19,245 nucleotides of DNA from an uncultured Pseudomonadota bacterium (GTDB lineage: Bacteria > Pseudomonadota > Gammaproteobacteria > Xanthomonadales > Ahniellaceae): contig CALKUS010000241.1 in NCBI GenBank assembly GCA_937996755.1, forward strand, positions 1 through 19,245, in the 5' to 3' direction. The number at the start of each line of letters is the position of its first letter. Positions within the stretch are counted from its first letter, which is position 1. Made by a program: the position numbers and the translations under genes. This document shows positions 1 through 6,394 of this stretch, piece by piece. The notes beneath the pieces were generated by a model. It saw nothing but the letters and a program-made list of their open reading frames with translations. It ran no database searches and was not told the origin of the DNA.

Positions 1-407
1 GGCGACGGCGGCACGCCGGGCTTGGGCTCCATGAAGCCGACGATGTTCACGCCGGTGTACTCGGCGAAGTAGCGCCAGCTCGTGTGCCACGCAACAATCG
101 GCTTCCCCTTGAGCGTGGCGAGGTCGCCGGCCCACGCCTGCTCGGCGGCGTTGAGGCGATCGTCGAATGCCTTCTCGTTGGCCGCGAAGACCGCGGCATC
201 CTTCGGATCGAGCTCACTGAACTTCGCCTTGAACAGCGCGGCGATCTTGCGCCCGTTCTCGGGATCGAGCCAGTAGTGCGGGTTCCCCATCGGGTGCACG
301 TCGCCCTGCGAACGGTCCACGTTCCCCTTCGCCTGGTCGAGCACCGGGATCACGCGCGACACGTCGACGTAGCCGCTTCCCCCCATCCGGATCTTCGCGT
401 TGCGCGC
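1..407 (-). other. Fragment of a periplasmic zinc/manganese-binding protein (ZnuA type) within the hybrid frame
   Basis: This is the downstream part of the hybrid frame, residues 156-290. ARNAKIRMGGSGYVDVSRVI followed by a VDRSQGDVHP stretch is the central region of cluster A-I metal-binding proteins of ABC importers. GNPHYWLDP and WHTSW carry two of the usual metal-ligand histidines. The native signal peptide, the first ligand histidine and the acidic or histidine-rich loop should lie upstream but are absent, replaced by PntB. The C-terminus lies beyond base 1. The assignment to the substrate-binding family is firm; the choice of zinc over manganese is inferred from similarity to ZnuA. Confidence 0.8.
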
Positions 408-872
408 GCCGTCGAGCTTCGCCCAGGCGATGATCGAGCCGGTCATGGACACGGAGCCGATCAGTGCGCCGACGATCGCGAGCACGATCACGGAAGTCGC
501 GGGGCGCGGGTGGCCGGGCGTCGAGTACTTGAGCAGCTCGACCGCGCCGATCGCGGCCGCGGAGCCGCCGCCCATGCCGTTGTAGAGCGCGACCATCTGC
601 GGCATCGACGTCATCGCGACGCGCTTGCCGGAGATCCAGGCCGGCACGATGCCGAGCGCGAGCGCGCCGAGGATCCACAGGAGGTTGTGCGAGCCCGTCA
701 CGCCGAACGTGGCGACGGTGGCGAGCACCATGCCGACGCCGGCCTGCACGATGCCCTTGCGCGCAGTGACCGGCGAGGCCATGCGCTTGATGCCGAGGAT
801 GAGCAGGACGGCGGCGACGAACCAGACCGCCTGCGCGAGGATGGGAAGAACGGTCTTCAAGGAGAGCTCCAT
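1..872 (-). CDS. pntB: NAD(P) transhydrogenase beta subunit, N-terminal part, running in frame into a zinc-binding protein fragment (partial)
   Basis: The ATG at 872 lies 11 bases after the pntAB stop and opens a frame of 290 codons that leaves the window. Residues 1-155 are the membrane part of PntB. They hold about five hydrophobic segments (near 6-26, 41-59, 63-82, 93-113, 125-150), with TSMPQMVALYNGMGGGSA at 88-105 and a GSVSMTGSIIAWAKLDG stretch at 139-155. From about residue 156 the protein is instead a periplasmic Zn/Mn-binding protein, with GDVHP, GNPHYWLDPENGR (196-208), a WHTSW histidine (262) and MEPKPGVPPS. An intact PntB has about 460 residues and a C-terminal NADP(H) domain; here the remaining membrane helices and that domain are missing. 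I checked the frame codon by codon across the join and found no stop or shift. It may be a real deletion-fusion or an assembly join. As read, it could not form a working transhydrogenase. Confidence 0.85.
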   Translation of the reverse strand, partial: MELSLKTVLPILAQAVWFVAAVLLILGIKRMASPVTARKGIVQAGVGMVLATVATFGVTGSHNLLWILGALALGIVPAWISGKRVAMTSMPQMVALYNGMGGGSAAAIGAVELLKYSTPGHPRPATSVIVLAIVGALIGSVSMTGSIIAWAKLDGARNAKIRMGGSGYVDVSRVIPVLDQAKGNVDRSQGDVHPMGNPHYWLDPENGRKIAALFKAKFSELDPKDAAVFAANEKAFDDRLNAAEQAWAGDLATLKGKPIVAWHTSWRYFAEYTGVNIVGFMEPKPGVPPS

Positions 873-883
873 GGTCGGTCTCC

Positions 884-1180
884 TCAGGCCTTCTTCGTGT
901 CTTTGCTCGACTTGAACATCTCGAGCATTCGTTCCGTCACGACGTATCCGCCGGCCGCGTTGCCGGCGCCCAGCGCGACGGCGAAGAAGCCGATCCAGCG
1001 CTCCAGCGGCGTGTCGGCGTGCGCGAGCACGACCATGGCTCCGACCAGCACGATGCCGTGCACGAAGTTCGAGCCCGACATCAGCGGCGTGTGCAGGATC
1101 ACCGGCACGCGCGAGATGATCTCGTGGCCCGTGAACGCCGCCAGCATGAAGATGTACAGCGCGAGGAATGGATCGATCAT
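884..1180 (-). CDS. pntAB: NAD(P) transhydrogenase, small membrane alpha-2 subunit
   Basis: This 98-residue protein is the membrane part of the transhydrogenase alpha chain, encoded separately as in many proteobacteria (E. coli joins it to PntA). Three to four hydrophobic segments are visible: FLALYIFMLAAFTGHEII, a segment around FVHGIVLVGAMVVLAHA, and WIGFFAVALGAGNAAGGYVV. The stretch GHEIISRVPVILHTPLMSGSN (residues about 18-38) is the conserved family core. The C-terminus is charged (EMFKSSKDTKKA). It would sit in the inner membrane with PntB, coupling proton entry to hydride transfer from NADH to NADP+. It lies between pntAA (145 bases upstream) and pntB (11 bases downstream). Confidence 0.95.
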   Translation of the reverse strand: MIDPFLALYIFMLAAFTGHEIISRVPVILHTPLMSGSNFVHGIVLVGAMVVLAHADTPLERWIGFFAVALGAGNAAGGYVVTERMLEMFKSSKDTKKA

Positions 1181-1236
1181 GCCGATGCTCCCGTGCTCTT
1201 CGCGACGACCATGGAGTGGTCGCGCTCCCCCAGTTT

Positions 1237-1315
1237 CGTCATCCCGGCGAATGCCGGGATCCAGTGACTCTTGTCGCGCTGAAGGCGCTGGGTCCCGGCT
1301 TGCGCCGGGATGACG
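1237..1315. repeat. Inverted pair of REP-like palindromic elements between pntAA and pntAB
   Basis: Two 28-base copies face each other: 1237-1264 (starts CGTCATCCCGGCGAATGCCG) and 1288-1315, whose reverse complement starts CGTCATCCCGGCGCAAGCCG. They differ at only a few positions. Each is itself an imperfect palindrome (CCCGGC...GCCGGG), and together they can fold into a long hairpin. In translation the element reads VIPAFAGMT or VIPANAGIQ, a familiar signature of a short element scattered through proteobacterial intergenic DNA. It could modulate messenger stability or termination inside the operon; that is inference. Confidence 0.8.
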
Positions 1316-1325
1316 GCGCCTTCGG

Positions 1326-2462
1326 TCAGGCCGATGCCCCTTCGACCAGCTTCTTCGTCGCTTCGTGCTTGATCTCGCCCGCGTGCGTCAGGCACGTCTT
1401 CGCGATCAGCTCGTCGTTCCAGTCGAGGTTCAGCGCGCCGTCCTTGATCATGAGCGACGCGAAGTTGAACAGGTTCTTCGCGTACATCTCGCTCGCGTGG
1501 ATCGCGCCCATGCTCGGCAGGTTCACCGGGCCGACGATGGTGACGGCGCCGTGCGTGATCGTCTGGCCGGGCACCGTCACCTCGCAATTGCCGCCGGTTT
1601 CGGCGGCGAGGTCGACGAGCACGCTGCCCGCCTTCATGCCCTCGACCATGGCCTTCGTGATGATCTTCGGCGCGGGCCTGCCCGGCACCGCGGCGGTCGT
1701 GACGACGACGTCGATGCCCTTGAGGTGCTCGCCCAGGCGGCGCTGCTGTTCGGCGCGCTCCTCGGCGGTCAGCTCGCGCGCGTAGCCGCCGGAGCCCGAC
1801 GCCGAAACGCCGAGGTCCAGGAACTTCGCGCCGAGCGACTCGATCTGCTCCTTCACTTCCGGGCGCACGTCGAAGCCTTCCACCTGCGCACCGAGTCGGC
1901 GCGCCGTGGCGATGGCCTGCAGGCCCGCGACGCCGGCGCCGACGATCAGCACCTTCGACGGTCGTACCGTGCCGGCCGCCGTCGTGAGCATCGGGAAGAA
2001 CTTCGGCGACTGCTGCGCGGCGATCAGGACGGCCTTGTAGCCGGCCATGCCGGCCTGCGAGGACAGGATGTCCATGGCCTGCGCGCGCGTGGTGCGCGGC
2101 AGCAGCTCCATCGCGAACGACGTGATCTTGCGGTCGCGCAGCGCCTTCGTGCGCTCCGGCGCGGTGTGCGCCTGCAACATGCCGATGTAGACCGACCCCT
2201 CGCGCATCGCCGCGATTTCCTCCAGCGTCGGAGGCTGCACCTTGAACACGATGTCGCCGCGCGCGAGCGCGGCCTTCGCGTCGGGCAACTTCTCGACGTC
2301 GGCCGGGAACGAGGCGTCCGGCAAGTGCGTGGGATCGCCCGCACCGGCCTGCATCACGACCGCGGCGCCCAGGCTCTTGAGCTTCTTGGCGACGTCGGGA
2401 ACGAGCGCGACGCGGCGCTCGTTGGCAGCGGTTTCGCGTACGACGGCGACGGTGACCGGCAT
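1326..2462 (-). CDS. pntAA: NAD(P) transhydrogenase alpha-1 subunit, NAD(H)-binding
   Basis: This 378-residue cytosolic subunit binds NAD(H) and passes hydride to the NADP(H) domain of PntB. Residues 1-9 (MPVTVAVVR) are the usual start of the alanine dehydrogenase/PntA fold. RAQAMDILSSQA lies at 126-137, the Rossmann loop VGAGVAGLQA at 174-183, RPEVKEQIESLG at 200-211, and the SGGYARELT mobile-loop region near 224-232. The frame is open further upstream to 2513, but I chose the ATG at 2462 because it matches the family start and has GGAGG a few bases before it. A separate alpha-1 chain fits the separate pntAB gene. The 145-base gap to pntAB holds an inverted REP-like pair. Confidence 0.95.
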   Translation of the reverse strand: MPVTVAVVRETAANERRVALVPDVAKKLKSLGAAVVMQAGAGDPTHLPDASFPADVEKLPDAKAALARGDIVFKVQPPTLEEIAAMREGSVYIGMLQAHTAPERTKALRDRKITSFAMELLPRTTRAQAMDILSSQAGMAGYKAVLIAAQQSPKFFPMLTTAAGTVRPSKVLIVGAGVAGLQAIATARRLGAQVEGFDVRPEVKEQIESLGAKFLDLGVSASGSGGYARELTAEERAEQQRRLGEHLKGIDVVVTTAAVPGRPAPKIITKAMVEGMKAGSVLVDLAAETGGNCEVTVPGQTITHGAVTIVGPVNLPSMGAIHASEMYAKNLFNFASLMIKDGALNLDWNDELIAKTCLTHAGEIKHEATKKLVEGASA

Positions 2463-2613
2463 GTCCCCTCCCCAGGTGCACCCAGTGCGAACCCGGATGC
2501 TATACCAACGCAAACGCGGAATGCATCACTTCGCCACGGTATTCATCGCGAACAGCGACGGGGCCGCAACGAGCGCATTGGTAGACTTGCGCCATCGCGC
2601 AGGTGATTCCCTC
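2463..2613. promoter_or_regulatory. Divergent intergenic region between pntAA and the nitroreductase gene
   Basis: This 151-base gap separates two divergent genes and should hold both promoters. On the minus strand TATAGC at 2504-2499 resembles a -10 box for pntAA, but the candidate -35 (TGATGC, 18 bases further up) is poor. AGGTGA at 2601-2606 is a plausible ribosome binding site for the nitroreductase ATG at 2614. I see no clear operator palindrome. Confidence 0.3.
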
Positions 2614-3180
2614 ATGACCAGCCACTACGACTTCCTCGTCGACCGCCATTCCGTGCCCTCGCGCCAGCTCGGCGAGCCCGGGCCCGATGCGGCGCAGCTC
2701 GACGCGCTGCTGCGCGCGGCGGTCGCGGTGCCCGACCACGGGCGCATGGAGCCGTTCCGGTTCGTCCGCGTGGCCGGCGACGACCGCGCGCGGCTCGGCG
2801 AGCAGCTCGCGGCGATCGCGCGCGCGCGCGATCCGGACGCGCCAGAAGCCGCGCTCGACAAGGACCGCGGCCGCTTCTCGCGCGCGCCGCTCGTGCTGGT
2901 CGTCCTCGCGCGCATCGTGCCCGAGCACAAGGTGCCGGAGCAGGAACAACTGCTGTCGGCCGGCTGCGCCGCGTTCAACCTGCTGCATGCGGCGCACGCG
3001 CTCGGCTTCGGCGCGCAGTGGCTCACCGGCTGGCCCGCGTACGACGCGCAGGCGCGCACGGCGATGGGCGTCGCGCCCGACGAGCGCGTGGTCGGCTTCA
3101 TCCACGTCGGTACGCCGCACGGCGAGCGCGACGCGCCGAAGCCGCGGCCGCTGCCGAAGCTCTCGGACCTCCCGCGGTGA
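2614..3180 (+). CDS. Nitroreductase family flavoprotein (YdjA-like)
   Basis: This 188-residue protein matches the small YdjA-type nitroreductases, FMN enzymes that use NAD(P)H and whose natural substrate is mostly unknown. RHSVPSRQL (residues 11-19) is the N-terminal flavin phosphate-binding motif. APDHG-like VPDHGRMEPFRF lies at 39-50, an SAGCAAFNLLHAAHALGFGA region at 115-134, and GFIHVGTPHGERD at 161-173. The frame is open upstream to 2242, but the ATG at 2614 begins at the conserved MxxxxFLVDRHS start and has AGGTGA seven bases before it. Its stop overlaps the GTG start of the exonuclease gene (GTGA), so the two are probably translated together. Confidence 0.92.
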   Translation: MTSHYDFLVDRHSVPSRQLGEPGPDAAQLDALLRAAVAVPDHGRMEPFRFVRVAGDDRARLGEQLAAIARARDPDAPEAALDKDRGRFSRAPLVLVVLARIVPEHKVPEQEQLLSAGCAAFNLLHAAHALGFGAQWLTGWPAYDAQARTAMGVAPDERVVGFIHVGTPHGERDAPKPRPLPKLSDLPR

Positions 3181-4094
3181 GCGCAAGGCGACCCACGCTG
3201 CACCTGGTCGACGCGAGCGTCTACGTCTTCCGCGCCTATTACTCGGTGCCGCCGGAGATGCAGGACAGGTCGGGCCAGCCCGTGCACGCCGTCTACGGCT
3301 TCCTCGGGTTCCTGCTCACGCTGCTCGACCAGGGCAAGCCGAGCCACGTCGCGATCGCGTTCGACGAATCGCTGACCACGTCGTACCGCAACCGCATCTA
3401 CCCCGAATACAAGGCGAACCGCGAGCTCCCGCCGCCCGACCTCGACCACCAGTTCCGCTGGTGCCGCAGGCTGGTGGAGCTGCTCGGCCTGAGCGCGATG
3501 GCGCATGCGGAATTCGAGGCCGACGACCTGATCGGCAGCGTGCTCGCGCGCGGGCGCGCGCACGGCTATCGCGGCGTGATCGTCACCGCGGACAAGGACC
3601 TCTCGCAGCTGCTGGAAGGCGACGACCAGATCTGGGACTTCGCGCGCAACCAGCGTTACGGCGGCGAGGGCGTGCAGGAACGCATGGGCGTGCAGCCCGT
3701 GCAGGTCGCGGACTACCTCGCGCTCACCGGCGACGCGATCGACAACATCCCGGGCGTGCCGGGGATCGGCGCGAAGACCGCATCCGCGCTGCTCGCGCAC
3801 TTCGGCACGCTCGATGCGCTGCTCGCGCGGCTCGACGAGCTGCCGTTCCTGCGCCTGCGCGGCGCGGCGTCGCTGGCCGCCAGGCTGCGCGAACACCGCG
3901 AGCTCGCATTGCTTTCGCGCGAGCTCACGCGCATCTCGCTCGAGGCACCCTGCCCGGCGCATCCCGACGAGCTGAAGCCGAAGGCGCCGGACCTGGCCGC
4001 GCTCGACGCGGCGATGGACGAGCTCGGCTTCGGGCCGCTGACGCGCCGGCGCGTGCGCGAATACGCCGAACGCTTCTCGCCGGCACCGGCCTGA
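3177..4094 (+). CDS. Stand-alone 5'-3' exonuclease / flap endonuclease of the DNA polymerase I N-domain type
   Basis: This 305-residue protein resembles the N-terminal 5' nuclease domain of DNA polymerase I, which removes RNA primers and 5' flaps. Metal-binding acids are visible in LVDASVYVFRAYYS (D12), AFDES (D63), EADD (114-117), TADKD (D139, D141) and TGDAIDN (D186, D189). SYRNRIYPEYKANR at 69-82 is the usual basic helical segment. NIPGVPGIGAKTASALL at 190-206 is the helix-three-turn-helix DNA clamp. No polymerase domain follows. I chose the GTG at 3177 because it overlaps the nitroreductase stop and places LHLVDAS near the N-terminus. E. coli Xni is a shorter functional analogue, so I give no symbol. 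Confidence 0.93.
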   Translation: MSARRPTLHLVDASVYVFRAYYSVPPEMQDRSGQPVHAVYGFLGFLLTLLDQGKPSHVAIAFDESLTTSYRNRIYPEYKANRELPPPDLDHQFRWCRRLVELLGLSAMAHAEFEADDLIGSVLARGRAHGYRGVIVTADKDLSQLLEGDDQIWDFARNQRYGGEGVQERMGVQPVQVADYLALTGDAIDNIPGVPGIGAKTASALLAHFGTLDALLARLDELPFLRLRGAASLAARLREHRELALLSRELTRISLEAPCPAHPDELKPKAPDLAALDAAMDELGFGPLTRRRVREYAERFSPAPA

Positions 4095-4115
4095 AGCGCG
4101 GCATCATCGACTGGC

Positions 4116-4150
4116 TCCCGGATCGCCGCACATCCCCGAGCCGTCCGGGA
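4116..4150. terminator. Weak inverted repeat between convergent genes
   Basis: TCCCGGA at 4116-4122 and TCCGGGA at 4144-4150 are a perfect 7-base inverted repeat with a 21-base loop. It lies in the 72-base gap between the exonuclease stop and the stop of the converging propeller gene. There is no T-run after it on either strand, so termination is only a suggestion from position. Confidence 0.25.
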
Positions 4151-4166
4151 TTCGCGCATCCCCTGC

Positions 4167-5558
4167 TCAGTCTTTCTTCGCCTTGTTCTTCGCGGCGTCG
4201 CGCAATTCTTCCGCGGTCGGCATCGCGAAGTTCAGGTCGCTGGCCCACACTTTCGTGCCTTCCAGCTTCGCGCCGGCGACGGGCTTGCCCTCGCCGTCGT
4301 ACTTGCCCTTCTGGCTGTTCGCGACGAGCAGCAGGCGATCGCCGGCGATCGCGCCGCGCGTCGGCAGCTCGAGCGCGGGCTGCGCGGCGTCGACCGCCTT
4401 GGCGCGCTCGATGCGGTGGCCGTCGGCGCTCATCGTGAGGCGCATCACGCGCTTCGGCGGGAACGCGTTCTGCACCGCCACGAGCTGGCCCTTCCACGCG
4501 TAGAGGCTCTCGATTCCGTACGGCGTGAAGTACTGCGGCAGCAGCACGTCGAACGCGCGGCCCGTCGTGAGGTCGAGGCCGAACAGGCCGAGCTCGTGGT
4601 CGGCGAAATAGAGGATGCGGTTGTCGCTCGTCGCGGCGATCGCGCGGATCGTCGCGAGGCGCGGGTTCTGTACCACCAGGCGCAGGCCGTCGCCCTCCTG
4701 CTTGAACACCTGCGCCGTGAGCATGTCGGCGACGAACACGTCGCCGCGCGGATTGGCGGTGACTGCCGTGAGCAGGTGCGGACGGCCGTCGTCGGGCACC
4801 GCGTACTTGCCGACGAAGCTGCCGTCGGAAAGCCTGAACGCGAACAGCGCGGCGCGACCGTAGTCGCTTTCGGCGGCGTGCTTCACGTGCGGGATCGCGC
4901 TGCTCGCCACCCACAGGCGGTCGTTCGCGGCGTCGGCGAACATGTCGAACACGCCCCACAGCCCGTTCTTCGCGTCGGCCGCCACGAGCGTGGTGAGCTT
5001 GTCGCCGTCGACGATCGAGACGGCGCCGTTGCGCACGGAGCCGGCCAGCAGCTTGCCGCGCTTCGCGTCCCAGGCGAGCGACTCCAGCAGCAAATCGCCG
5101 GCCGGCAGCGTCGTCTCGACCTTGCCCTTGCCGAACGGTTTCGCATTCGCCGCGTAGTTCTGCAGCAGGTAGTCCCAGAGGCCCGTGCCCTTGAGGTTCG
5201 CGAAACGCTCGTCCTTCGACAGGTCCCACGCGTAGCCCGTGCTCTGCATGCGCACGAGCAGGTCGAACGCTTCCTGCTTCATGTCCTGCATCGCGTACGC
5301 GGCCGCGAGCTCGACCTTGATGTTGCCCGCGTGCGGGCGCAGCTCGAGGATCCGCTTCATCGCGTAGCCGTAGCGCCGCCAGTCGTTCGCCTTCTCGTAG
5401 CCGGCCGCCTTGTCGAGCAACTCGGCGACGGTCTGGATCCTGCCGAGCTCGACTTCGGTGTCGGTGCGGGCCGGCGGTGGGGGCGCGTTGAGCGCCTGCG
5501 CCTGGACGGCGGCGGGGACGACGAGCGCGAGCAGCAGCGGGAGGGCGTATCTGAACAT
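4167..5558 (-). CDS. Exported protein with TPR-like N-terminus and SMP-30/gluconolactonase-like beta-propeller
   Basis: This 463-residue protein begins MFRYALPLLLALVVPAAVQA, a clear Sec signal peptide cut near residue 20-22, so the mature protein is periplasmic or secreted. Residues about 45-135 are helical and TPR-like (KANDWRRYGYAMKRILELRP, then VELAAAYAMQDMKQEAFDLL). From about 150 the sequence has the blade pattern of SMP-30/lactonase propellers: LAWDAKRGKLLAGSVRNGAV, NPRGDVFVADMLTAQVF, ATSDNRILYFADHELGLFGLD. The tail is basic (KNKAKKD). The reaction is unknown; sugar lactone hydrolysis is one option, but I cannot identify catalytic residues with confidence. The frame stays open upstream but would overlap the divergent Nudix gene, so the ATG before the signal peptide is preferred. 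Confidence 0.85.
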   Translation of the reverse strand: MFRYALPLLLALVVPAAVQAQALNAPPPPARTDTEVELGRIQTVAELLDKAAGYEKANDWRRYGYAMKRILELRPHAGNIKVELAAAYAMQDMKQEAFDLLVRMQSTGYAWDLSKDERFANLKGTGLWDYLLQNYAANAKPFGKGKVETTLPAGDLLLESLAWDAKRGKLLAGSVRNGAVSIVDGDKLTTLVAADAKNGLWGVFDMFADAANDRLWVASSAIPHVKHAAESDYGRAALFAFRLSDGSFVGKYAVPDDGRPHLLTAVTANPRGDVFVADMLTAQVFKQEGDGLRLVVQNPRLATIRAIAATSDNRILYFADHELGLFGLDLTTGRAFDVLLPQYFTPYGIESLYAWKGQLVAVQNAFPPKRVMRLTMSADGHRIERAKAVDAAQPALELPTRGAIAGDRLLLVANSQKGKYDGEGKPVAGAKLEGTKVWASDLNFAMPTAEELRDAAKNKAKKD

Positions 5559-5688
5559 GGGGGAGCTACCGGAAAGGACGGGGCAAGGACAGCGATGGCG
5601 CGACGAAAGTTTCCGCGCCGTCCGCCGGCGATCGCTATGCTGCGGATTTCCCGGGCAATTTGCCGGGACCCTGCCGGGGGCGCGGACG

Positions 5689-6240
5689 ATGACGGAAACC
5701 GAAACGCTTTTCAACGGCCGCTGGCTGCGCATGGTACGGCGCGGCACCTGGGAATACGCGGAGCGCACGAACGCGGGCGGCGGCGCCGTGATCGTCGTCG
5801 CCGTCACGCCGCAGGACGAAGTGCTGTTCGTCGAGCAGTTCCGCGTGCCGATCCAGCAGCACACGATCGAGATGCCGGCTGGGCTCATCGGCGACGAAGC
5901 GGGGCTGGAGCACGAGGACGCCGTGGCGACGGCGGCGCGCGAGCTCGAGGAAGAGACCGGCTACCGCGCGGGTCGCGTCGAGTACGTGATGTCGGGACCG
6001 ACGTCGGCCGGCATGAGCACCGAGCACGCGACGTTCGTGCGTGCAACGCGACTCGAGCGCGTCGGCGAAGGCGGCGGCACCGAGTCCGAGCAGATCGTCG
6101 TGCACCGCGTGCCGCGCGCGACTTGCGCGCAGTGGCTCGCGGAGCGCATGCGCGAGGGATTCTCGATCGACCCGAAGTTGTACGCGGGCCTCTATTTCCT
6201 CGACCGGGATGCGGCGGGCGAGCCGTGGCCAGCGGCATGA
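5689..6240 (+). CDS. Nudix hydrolase, ADP-ribose pyrophosphatase-like
   Basis: This 183-residue protein carries the core of the Nudix box: AARELEEETGY at residues 82-92 gives the metal-binding RExxEExG helix. MPAGLIGDE (62-70) before it is typical of ADP-ribose pyrophosphatases (NudF/NudE group). The spacing between the first glycine and the conserved glutamate is longer than the textbook box, as is common in this subgroup. VEQFRVPIQQHTIEMPAG is the usual substrate-side strand. The likely role is cleaving ADP-ribose or related nucleoside diphosphates; the exact substrate is inferred. The ATG at 5689 fits the family length. TATGCT at 5636-5641 is a possible -10 box, with no good -35. Confidence 0.9.
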   Translation: MTETETLFNGRWLRMVRRGTWEYAERTNAGGGAVIVVAVTPQDEVLFVEQFRVPIQQHTIEMPAGLIGDEAGLEHEDAVATAARELEEETGYRAGRVEYVMSGPTSAGMSTEHATFVRATRLERVGEGGGTESEQIVVHRVPRATCAQWLAERMREGFSIDPKLYAGLYFLDRDAAGEPWPAA

Positions 6241-6264
6241 TCCGCGCGCTTCAGCGAGTTGCTG

Positions 6265-6288
6265 TCTGAGTCTGAGTCTGAGTCTGAG
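6265..6288. repeat. Tandem hexamer TCTGAG, four copies
   Basis: Four perfect TCTGAG units run from 6265 to 6288, followed by TG, in the 154-base gap between the stops of the convergent Nudix and PhoX-family genes. The rest of that gap shows no gene and no convincing terminator. Perfect short tandem repeats of this kind can change copy number by slippage, but here the tract lies outside coding sequence. Confidence 0.9.
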
Positions 6289-6394
6289 TGCGCGAGTCCG
6301 GATCGCCCTACCAACCTGCACGCTGGTACGGCAGCTCGATGAGCGCACTCGGACCCAGACCACGAATCGCGCCGTTGCGCGGGCGTGCACGTGC

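Noticed and set aside
84..1313. A 409-codon plus-strand frame over pntAB and the hybrid gene
   Set aside because: It is the shadow of the minus-strand genes; its last part is merely a translated REP-like element.
1237..1315. Insertion sequence ends
   Set aside because: The facing 28-base copies are only 23 bases apart with no transposase or target duplication; a REP-like element fits better.
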